Of a stretch of 8,598 nucleotides of DNA, positions 1 through 6,600 are shown in pieces. Position 1 is the first letter of the stretch. The number at the start of each line of letters is the position of its first letter. Origin of the DNA: Saprospiraceae bacterium (GTDB lineage Bacteria > Bacteroidota > Bacteroidia > Chitinophagales > Saprospiraceae). The position numbers and the translations under genes are program-made. The DNA is taken from the NCBI GenBank assembly GCA_013002475.1, contig JABDJM010000037.1, forward strand, positions 1 through 8,598, in the 5' to 3' direction. A model generated the notes under the pieces. It saw nothing but the letters and a program-made list of their open reading frames with translations. It was not told the origin of the DNA and made no database searches.

Positions 1-319
1 AGTCAGGAATTACTTTAAGTAATCTATTAAAAGCACTTGTTGCCCAGTCGCATACATATACATTACTAAAACCTTTATTAAAGGCATACTCGGCCTCATA
101 GGCATTCCCTGCACCCGGTATAAGAATTCTCGTATTGAGGTCTTCAAGTTGGTCCAGGATCCTCTGAATGGGGGGAGTAATAAATCCGACATCCCAACCT
201 GTATATCCATTTTTGTATCTCTCTTCCCAATAGTCCTTGTTCAATAATTCCGATTCCAAAACTTCTTTTTTGATTTCGATAAATCTCTTTCCCAGGGGGA
301 TTATGGCGTCCCACTTCAT
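1..319 (-). CDS. Thiopurine S-methyltransferase-like SAM-dependent methyltransferase, 5' part only (runs off left edge)
   Basis: This frame reads leftwards from an ATG at 319-317 and stays open for 106 codons to the window edge, so the C-terminal part is missing. An in-frame TAG lies a short way upstream of the ATG, and there is no other in-frame ATG. Residues 29-46 read DYWEERYKNGYTGWDVGF, the N-terminal Trp-rich signature of the TPMT-like class I methyltransferases. Residues 64-71 (RILIPGAG) followed by NAYEAEYAF form the glycine-rich SAM-binding motif I, and VYVCDW at 87-92 is the strand ending in the acidic residue that usually contacts the SAM ribose. Family members are about 195-220 aa, so roughly half is present. 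About 28 residues precede DYWEER, more than I expect for this family, so a TTG start at codon 21 or 26 is possible. The methyl acceptor is unknown; bacterial homologues act on thiols, selenium or tellurium compounds, or are uncharacterised. It is divergent from folP. Confidence 0.85.
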   Translation of the reverse strand, partial: MKWDAIIPLGKRFIEIKKEVLESELLNKDYWEERYKNGYTGWDVGFITPPIQRILDQLEDLNTRILIPGAGNAYEAEYAFNKGFSNVYVCDWATSAFNRLLKVIPD

Positions 320-374
320 ATCATTTGGACGAAGCTAGGACTAATTCCTGTACAAAAAGATTAGTTTTGGATCT
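320..374. promoter_or_regulatory. Divergent intergenic spacer between the methyltransferase and folP
   Basis: This 55-bp gap is the only non-coding DNA between two divergently read genes, so any promoters for both must lie here or extend into the coding regions. It contains no recognisable Shine-Dalgarno sequence for either start. On the plus strand there is a match to the Bacteroidota -7 element (given separately). On the minus strand I see only a weak TAgcTTcG (337-330) with a TTTG at 356-353 at a short 15-nt spacing, which I do not consider convincing. Confidence 0.4.
362..369 (+). promoter_or_regulatory. Candidate Bacteroidota -7 promoter element for folP
   Basis: TAGTTTTG at 362-369 matches all fixed positions of the Bacteroidota primary sigma -7 consensus TAnnTTTG. 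No TTTG/TTG -33 element is seen at the usual distance of about 19-21 bp. Transcription starting 5-8 nt downstream would begin almost at the folP ATG at 375, implying a leaderless or nearly leaderless mRNA. The motif is short and the region is AT-rich, so a chance match is possible. Confidence 0.3.
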
Positions 375-1247
375 ATGGTAAATCACCTGCCAATTCGGGA
401 GCTTATTAATTGTGGAGGGAAGCTGATTGATCTGTCGGAACCCCGGATCATGGCCATTATGAATGTGACTCCTGATTCATTTTTTCAGGGTAGTAGACTG
501 GATTCTGAGCAAGCAATTTTGGAAAAAGCTGGTAAATCCTTGGAGGAAGGTGCTTCCTTTTTGGATATAGGCGGTGTCAGCACCCGTCCAGGTGCTTCAG
601 AGGTGAGTCTGACAGAGGAATTGGATCGGGTATTACCGGCAATCACTCTGATCAAAAATAACTTTCCTGAGGCGATCATTTCCATTGACAGCTGGAGAGC
701 CGAGGTCGTAAAGGCCGCAGTTATTGCGGGGGCTAGCATGGTCAATGACATCTCTGGAGGCAAGTTTGATTCGCAAATGTGGGAAACTGTAGGGGCATTG
801 GATGTGCCATACATTTTTATGCATACTAGTGGCAAGCCGAACGAAATGCAGCGGAATACAGATTACAAAAACGTGAGTCTCGATATTTGCGATTTTTTTG
901 GAGCCAACATCCAAACTCTACTGGATCATGGCATAAAGGACATCATTCTGGATCCCGGATTTGGGTTTGGAAAAACGATTCAACAAAACTATCAGTTGCT
1001 ACATGATCTTCCCGGCTTTCGGATTCTTCAATGCCCACTGCTGGTAGGACTTTCCAGGAAATCTATGATCCACAAGGTTCTGGAAATTAGCCCGCATGAG
1101 GCGCTGAATGGAACCACCGCAGTTCACATGATCTCGCTGTTAAATGGTGCTTCCATATTGCGGGTTCATGATGTCAAAGAAGCAAACGAATGTATACGCG
1201 TATTTTCAACCTATCACAAAACCAATAAAGTGTCTACCAATGATTAG
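375..1247 (+). CDS. folP: Dihydropteroate synthase
   Basis: This cytoplasmic folate-pathway enzyme condenses 6-hydroxymethyl-7,8-dihydropterin pyrophosphate with p-aminobenzoate to give 7,8-dihydropteroate; it is the sulfonamide target. The 290-aa TIM-barrel protein has the expected motifs in order: IMNVTPDSF (28-36), DIGGVSTRPGA (64-74, the flexible loop that contacts pyrophosphate and pABA), SIDSW (103-107), VNDISGG (123-129), MHTSGKP (149-155), DPGFGFGKT (193-201), GLSRKS (225-230) and RVHD (263-266). Length is normal. The start at 375 leaves about 20 residues before the conserved KLIDLSEP, as in relatives; the next methionine lies inside the core. It is the first gene of a plus-strand cluster, and its last 8 bases overlap the next gene's start. 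MHTSGKP differs from the commoner MHMxGxP form, but all catalytic elements look intact. Confidence 0.97.
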   Translation: MVNHLPIRELINCGGKLIDLSEPRIMAIMNVTPDSFFQGSRLDSEQAILEKAGKSLEEGASFLDIGGVSTRPGASEVSLTEELDRVLPAITLIKNNFPEAIISIDSWRAEVVKAAVIAGASMVNDISGGKFDSQMWETVGALDVPYIFMHTSGKPNEMQRNTDYKNVSLDICDFFGANIQTLLDHGIKDIILDPGFGFGKTIQQNYQLLHDLPGFRILQCPLLVGLSRKSMIHKVLEISPHEALNGTTAVHMISLLNGASILRVHDVKEANECIRVFSTYHKTNKVSTND

Positions 1248-2520
1248 AATTTTACCTGTTCTACTTCTTGCCTTTTTAAGTCTCCAGTTGATTGGCCAAA
1301 AAACCATAGTTCATTGTGGAGGATTGATCGACGGAGTTTCGAATGAAAGGATGGAGAAGGTTTCGGTTGTCATTTCCGGAAAAACTATTGCAGCTATTTC
1401 AAAGGGATTTATTCAACCAGAGGATGGCGATCAGTTGATCGATCTTTCGGATCATACTGTCATGCCAGGCTTAATGGATATGCATGTTCATATCGAGAGT
1501 GAGTATAGCAAGGGTAGTTATATCAATCGGTACAATATGGATCCCGCGGATGTGGCTTTTCGAGCAGCTCATTATGCGAAAACAACATTGATGGCTGGGT
1601 TTACCACAGTAAGGGATCTTGGTGGAAGCGGGGTAAATGTTTCTTTGCGTGAAGCAATTAAGCGGGGCTTAGCCACTGGTCCAAGGATCTATACCTCCTG
1701 TAAGGCAATAGCTATTACCGGCGGGCATGGCGACCCGACTAACGGAGCCAAGACTGGTATTTTTGATTTTCCCGGACCTGAAAAAGGAGTGGCAGATGGG
1801 CCAGACGAGTGCCGAAAAGCCGTGCGGCAACAAGTAAAGAATGGAGCTGATTTGATAAAGATCACGGCTACCGGAGGAGTATTGAGTGTGGCCAGAGATG
1901 GCTTTCGACCTCAATTTTCCGAAGAAGAAATTGAAGCGATCATTTCCACTGCCAAAGACTTTGGTATTTCGGTGGCGGCGCATGCTCATGGTGACGAAGG
2001 GATGCGCAGGGCTGTGGCAGCAGGTATCACCTCAATTGAGCATGGCACACTGATGACTGAAGAAACGATTGCTCTAATGAAGAAAATGGGAACCTGGTAT
2101 GTCCCCACCATTTCTGCTGGGAAAGCGGTGGCAGATTCGGCCCTTGTAAGAGGTTATTTTCCTCCGCTTGTAACGCCCAAGGCCCTTTCCATAGGACCTC
2201 AGATTCAATCCACCTTTGGTCGGGCATACCGGGCAGGTGTTAAGATCGCCTTTGGTACCGACGCCGGTGTTTTCCCTCACGGAAAAAATGCTAAGGAGTT
2301 CGTCTACATGACCGAGGAGGGAATGTCAGCCATGGAAGCCATACAATCGGCAACTATGAATGGTGCTCAACTTCTAGGAGTAGCCGAAAATCTGGGTTCA
2401 ATTGAAAAAGGAAAGTTGGCAGACCTTGTCGCTGTCAGAGGAAACCCTCTGGATGATATTTCAATATTGATGGATATGGCCTTTGTAATGAAGGAAGGAA
2501 CTGTGTACAAAAACGAATAG
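1240..2520 (+). CDS. Secreted metal-dependent amidohydrolase, Xaa-Pro/Xaa-Arg dipeptidase-like
   Basis: This is a 426-aa amidohydrolase-superfamily protein. The frame is open from 1144, but I choose the ATG at 1240 because it directly precedes a Sec-type signal peptide (MIRILPVLLLAFLSLQLIGQ, residues 1-20, likely cleaved nearby), while an upstream start would bury that segment behind 32 residues encoded inside folP. Metal and catalytic residues are visible: HVH (82-84), Lys207 in LIKITATGG (the carboxylated bridging lysine position), AAHAHG (246-251), SIEHGT (265-270) and FGTDAGVFPHG (338-348), with Asp341 as the general base. The closing GSIEKGKLADLVAVRGNPL (386-404) is the usual C-terminal beta-sandwich. 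The pattern resembles the prolidase-like amidohydrolases that split dipeptides with C-terminal Pro, Arg or Lys, or imidazolonepropionase relatives; exact substrate is inferred only. Expected location is the periplasm. ATGATTAG (1240-1247) couples it to folP. Confidence 0.9.
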   Translation: MIRILPVLLLAFLSLQLIGQKTIVHCGGLIDGVSNERMEKVSVVISGKTIAAISKGFIQPEDGDQLIDLSDHTVMPGLMDMHVHIESEYSKGSYINRYNMDPADVAFRAAHYAKTTLMAGFTTVRDLGGSGVNVSLREAIKRGLATGPRIYTSCKAIAITGGHGDPTNGAKTGIFDFPGPEKGVADGPDECRKAVRQQVKNGADLIKITATGGVLSVARDGFRPQFSEEEIEAIISTAKDFGISVAAHAHGDEGMRRAVAAGITSIEHGTLMTEETIALMKKMGTWYVPTISAGKAVADSALVRGYFPPLVTPKALSIGPQIQSTFGRAYRAGVKIAFGTDAGVFPHGKNAKEFVYMTEEGMSAMEAIQSATMNGAQLLGVAENLGSIEKGKLADLVAVRGNPLDDISILMDMAFVMKEGTVYKNE

Positions 2521-2522
2521 GT

Positions 2523-3500
2523 ATGCCGCTGGAGTTTGCTGAAGAATTTCGGCGTCCCTGGTTTATTAGAGGTGCCCACCCCCAAACTATTTTTGTAAAT
2601 CTGTTCCGTAAGCCCACTTTCATTCGACCTGAAAGAGAAAAGGTCCTCACGCCCGATGGCGATTTTTTTCTGGTAGACTGGTACAAACAGGGAAGTAAAA
2701 AATGCATCATAATTGCCCATGGCTTGGAGGGAGATTCAAAGCGGCAATACGTTCGAGGCCTGGGAAAGACCATGTTTGACGAGGGCTGGGATGTGCTCGC
2801 TAAAAACTTCAGGAGTTGCGGCGGAAAAATCAATTATTTACCAGGTTCTTATCATTGTGCACATACACAGGATCTTGAGCTGCTTGTCGATAGGATCCAG
2901 GCGGAAGGTGTTTATGATACACTGGTCTTGGCTGGCTTTAGCCTGGGTGGAAATGTATCCCTTCTATATGCAGGAAGAAAAGCGAGTGAGATGCCGTCTG
3001 TAGTTAAGGCAGTAGTTGGGGTGAGTGTCCCCTGCGATTTGGTTGAATCAGTGGATGAGTTGGATGCTCCTAAAAACAGGCATTACCTCTTACAGTTTTT
3101 CAGACCTCTGAAGAATAAGGTTCGTCAAAAGGTAGGAAGAGGGATCATCTCTAAGGACCGGGCGAAATTGATTTATAAGGCCAAAAATTTTCGTGAACTA
3201 GATGAGGTTTATACTGCTCCCTTACATGGTTTTGATTCAGCAAGGGATTATTGGGCTAAAGCTAGCAGCCTTAGTCATCTGACCCAAATAAGGGTGCCCA
3301 GCCTGCTTATTAATGCCATGGATGACACCTTTATCTCAAAAACCTGTTTTCCAACAGAAATTGCGAAAAGTTCACCAGATTTCCACCTGGTGATTCCTCC
3401 GGTTGGGGGCCATGTGGGTTTTGTCTCAGGCTTTCCCTGGACCTCCCTTTGGTCGGAGCAAAAGATCAAAAGCTTCTTGATAGACACCCTCTCCCTTTAA
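2523..3500 (+). CDS. YheT-family alpha/beta hydrolase
   Basis: This 325-aa protein belongs to the YheT/ABHD1-3 group of alpha/beta hydrolases (COG0429), putative esterases or lipases with poorly known bacterial substrates. The family N-terminus is present: FIRGAHPQTIFVNLFRK (14-30), followed by TPDGDFFLVDW (43-53). HGLEGDSKRQYVRG (66-79) forms the oxyanion region and NFRSCGG (95-101) is the YheT-typical NxRGCGG-like segment. The nucleophile is Ser140 in GFSLGGN (138-144). The acid is Asp267 or Asp268 in NAMDDTF (264-270), and the base is His297 in GGHVGF (295-300). No signal peptide is seen, so it is probably cytoplasmic or peripherally membrane-associated. It starts 2 bp after the amidohydrolase stop, with no clear ribosome-binding site, so translational coupling is likely. 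Known relatives act on esters or phospholipids; I infer no specific substrate here. Confidence 0.92.
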   Translation: MPLEFAEEFRRPWFIRGAHPQTIFVNLFRKPTFIRPEREKVLTPDGDFFLVDWYKQGSKKCIIIAHGLEGDSKRQYVRGLGKTMFDEGWDVLAKNFRSCGGKINYLPGSYHCAHTQDLELLVDRIQAEGVYDTLVLAGFSLGGNVSLLYAGRKASEMPSVVKAVVGVSVPCDLVESVDELDAPKNRHYLLQFFRPLKNKVRQKVGRGIISKDRAKLIYKAKNFRELDEVYTAPLHGFDSARDYWAKASSLSHLTQIRVPSLLINAMDDTFISKTCFPTEIAKSSPDFHLVIPPVGGHVGFVSGFPWTSLWSEQKIKSFLIDTLSL

Positions 3501-3523
3501 AATATTGTTAAACAGCCTCCAAC

Positions 3524-3543
3524 GGCCAATGCAACCCATGGCC
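3524..3543 (+). repeat. Imperfect inverted repeat after the YheT-like gene (possible weak terminator)
   Basis: GGCCAATG (3524-3531) can pair with CATGGCC (3537-3543), giving 7 base pairs with one bulged A and the 5-nt loop CAACC. It begins 23 nt after the hydrolase stop codon. No continuous T-run follows (TATAGTTTATATCTTT), so intrinsic termination is uncertain. Confidence 0.35.
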
Positions 3544-3552
3544 TATAGTTTA

Positions 3553-3560
3553 TATCTTTA
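3553..3560 (+). promoter_or_regulatory. Candidate -7 promoter element for the tamB-like gene
   Basis: TATCTTTA matches seven of eight positions, counting the two free ones, of the Bacteroidota -7 consensus TAnnTTTG. It lies 41 nt before the ATG at 3602, a reasonable leader length. No -33 TTG is visible at the expected spacing, so this is a weak call. Confidence 0.3.
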
Positions 3561-3580
3561 CAGGAAGAAGCTGTTTCCTG
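3561..3580 (+). repeat. Short inverted repeat in the putative tamB leader
   Basis: CAGGAA (3561-3566) is complementary to TTCCTG (3575-3580), giving a perfect 6-bp stem with an 8-nt loop. It starts directly after the candidate -7 element and ends 21 nt before the tamB start codon, so it would sit in or near the 5' end of the mRNA. It could be an operator half-site pair, a leader hairpin or chance. Confidence 0.3.
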
Positions 3581-3601
3581 CTACAACTGGTCTAACCATA
3601 C

Positions 3602-6600
3602 ATGCAACAGAATCCATCCTATTTTGAAGACTTTTTTAAGTCCCTTCGCCGAAAACGAGCCTGGAAGATCACCTATAGGGTGGCTCGTAGGATCGTTATT
3701 GGGCTGGTGTTGCTTGTCCTGTTGTTTTATCTGATTCTACAAATCCCGGTTATCCAGCAATGGGCCGCCTCCAGAGGCACCGATTACCTTTCCGACCAGC
3801 TCAAAACCAAAGTTAGCCTTGGATCCTTTGACTTCCGGTTTTTCGATAAACTGATCCTTGAGGATTTTTACATAGAAGACCTAAAGGGTGATACACTGAT
3901 TTTTGCAAGTGAGTTGGAAACAAGTATGAGTGCCAACCTAATTGCCTTATTCTCAAAAAGATTGGACCTGGATGATATTGTTCTGCAGAATGCAAAGATC
4001 AATTTGGAGATAGAACAAGGAGACAGCCTTTCAAATCTCCAGCGCATCTTTTTAAACCTCGAAAACACAGCTGACAAAGAAGAGAAAAGTGCAAGGCCCT
4101 TCAAACTGGACCTTCAGAATATAGGCCTAAATAATGTGAACCTCACCAACTTGAACAGGCCAAAAGGTCTCCATCAGTTCTATTTTATGGATGACGGCTG
4201 GATCGAAGTAGAAAGCATAGACCTGGCAAAGAACAAGTTTGAAATATCAAATGTGACCTTGTACAGCCCGGATGTACTATTAGAACTCCATCCTCAAAAT
4301 CTGGTGGAAGTCTCTTCAGGTTCTGTGGGAGGATCTCCAACGGAAGATAGTCTTCAAAATATATTCAATTTGTCGCTGAATGAACTTCGTTTGGCTGAAG
4401 GGACCTTCCGGCTGAATAATTACAGGTGGGGCCCCGAAAAATTGACCCCTGATTCCATAATGGATTTCAGGTTTTTGGAGGTTACTGATATTGTTTTGCA
4501 GGCAGATGATCTGGCCATGCTTGGGCAAGATCTAACCTGTCAATTAAATAAGTTAGCCCTAAATGAAAGCAGCGGATTTAAATTGAACCGCCTTAAATCT
4601 GATCTTTTGAAAATGGATGAAAGATCGGTTTCGTTTTTCGATATGAAACTTGAAACTCCAAAGTCCTCGCTAGGGGATACCCTGATATTCAAATTCAGGG
4701 AGTGGACGGATCTTGAGGATTTCAATAATAAGGTTCTGATGGATGCCCGCTTCAAAAATGCAGAGCTTTTCTTCGAGGATCTGATGGCTTTCGCACCTGG
4801 ACTTTGGAATAACAATTTTTTCCGGCTAAACAGCGAAAAGAAAGTTACCATTGGTGGACGGGTCCAAGGTCGGATTAATAACCTCCGCGGAAGAAATGTA
4901 AACCTGAAAATGGGGGAGAGGACCCAACTTATCGGGAACTTCAATTCACGTAATCTTGCCATCAAACAACAGGAGGTGCTCAACCTTGACTTAAAGAGAA
5001 TGGTCACGGACATGAGAACTTTGCGCCTTCTTGTTCCCAACTTTACGCCTCCTTCAAATTTTGATAAGCTTGGAGATCTCGATTTCAACGGACGATTTGA
5101 TGGTTTCTTTGTTGACTTTGTTGCCTATGGTGCGCTGAACACCAACCTGGGGACGGCAGAGCTGGATATGCGTATGGACCTTCGGGATGGAAGAGAAAAG
5201 GCAAGGTATTCTGGAGAGATGAATCTAAAAGATTTTGACTTGGGAACCTGGGCAGACAATGCTGATTTTGGTTCTATCAGTATCCAATCAAAGGTTGAGG
5301 ATGGACTAGGTCTTACCCTGGAAGATGTCAACACTGCCTTAACAGCCACAATAGATAATTTCTCCTTTAAGAATTACAACTACCAGAATGCTGAGATAAC
5401 CGGTCGATTGACCAGGAACTTGTTTGATGGTGATCTTAAAATACAAGACCAAAATGTGGACCTTGATTTTAGCGGGGCGATTCGCTTTGGCGATACCATT
5501 CCTGTCTTTGACTTTACGGCATCTGTTAGAACTCTGGATCTGCTTCCGCTAAATATTACTCAGAAACCTTTTTCTTTTACCGGGGATGTAGATCTAAATC
5601 TGGTGGATAATAAAATTGCTACCATAAGGGGAGAGGCTAGCGGTAAGAATTTGGTTTTGCTCATTCCTGGCAATGATACCTTGGCTCTGGATACAGTTAG
5701 TTTGGTAACAGGTTTGGATGGGAAAGGAGTTCGTGATCTTAATTTTAACTCGGAAGTCCTTCAGGCTAACATGGAAGGCAAATTCGTTTTAGACGAGATA
5801 CCAGCCTATCTGGCAAAATTCTTTTTGCGAAATCACCCTTCGATCTCGAAGAGGTTAAAGATAAAAGACCCTGGTCCGGATGTGGAAAGTTCATTTTTCA
5901 CATATAATATTGATGTGCCGGATTCAAAGAATTTTTTAAAGCTGTTAGATCCGAATCTTCACAGGGTTAAAGATTTTCATCTAGAGGGAGAATTTAATAG
6001 TGAAAGAGATTTGCTTGAAACCAGCTTTGATCTTCCTTATTTCGGATATGCGGAAAATTCTTTCGAAGACCTTTTGTTTTCCTTGGAAGGAAATGAGGAG
6101 GATGGGAACATTTACATGGAAGTTGGAAAGTCCTTTCTTGAGGATCTAGAATTGGAACCTATCACTTTACGTGGGCAGCTGCATGCAGATTCCCTGGACT
6201 TTCAATTCAATGCATTTAGTTGGACCAGCGTATTGGACAACTTGCAGTTGCAAGGAAGCCTTCATGTTACCGATGAGAATTACCAAATAACTTTCCTTCC
6301 GGGAGAATTGGTGATCCTTAAGGAGGCCTGGCAAATTGGGGAGAACAACAAAATAAGCTTTGACAAAGGCATTGTCGATATTGAAAACTTCTTCCTGTCC
6401 AATTCAGGACGTTCATTTCTTTTGGAATCTGTGGGGAATAGAGGAATTAAGGCCGAGGCTGAAGGTTTTGAATTTTCTATGATCGACCAGGTGTGGGATT
6501 ATGATAAACTTGATTTCAATGGAGCTTTCAATTTATCACTTCGCTCCACTGATATTTTCGAATTAAAAGATCTCCGTCTTTCCGTTCTATCCGACACCAT

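Larger units (their letters stand above)
3501..3601. other. Intergenic spacer upstream of the tamB-like gene
   Basis: This 101-bp non-coding gap is the largest in the window. It carries an imperfect inverted repeat (3524-3543), a -7-like element (3553-3560) and a second short inverted repeat (3561-3580), each listed separately. I see no small gene in it. Its contents suggest that transcription of the folP cluster may weaken here and that the large downstream gene may have its own promoter. Confidence 0.6.

Noticed and set aside
10..210. Short minus-strand frame of 66 codons
   Set aside because: It is in a different frame from the methyltransferase that fills the same strand and region with clear family motifs; its own translation shows no recognisable domain.
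485..914. Minus-strand frames opposite folP
   Set aside because: They overlap the strongly conserved folP coding region and show no family features.
1144..1239. Upstream extension of the amidohydrolase into folP
   Set aside because: The frame is open, but these 32 codons lie over conserved folP sequence and would place a clear signal peptide internally; the ATG at 1240 is the better start.
2367..2833. Minus-strand frames of 117 and 132 codons across the amidohydrolase/YheT junction
   Set aside because: They cross two well-supported plus-strand genes and their translations resemble no known domain.
4540..5088. Antisense open frame of 182 codons within tamB
   Set aside because: Its translation is Ser/Arg/Leu-rich without a domain or plausible start context and lies fully opposite a well-supported gene; it is typical antisense shadow.
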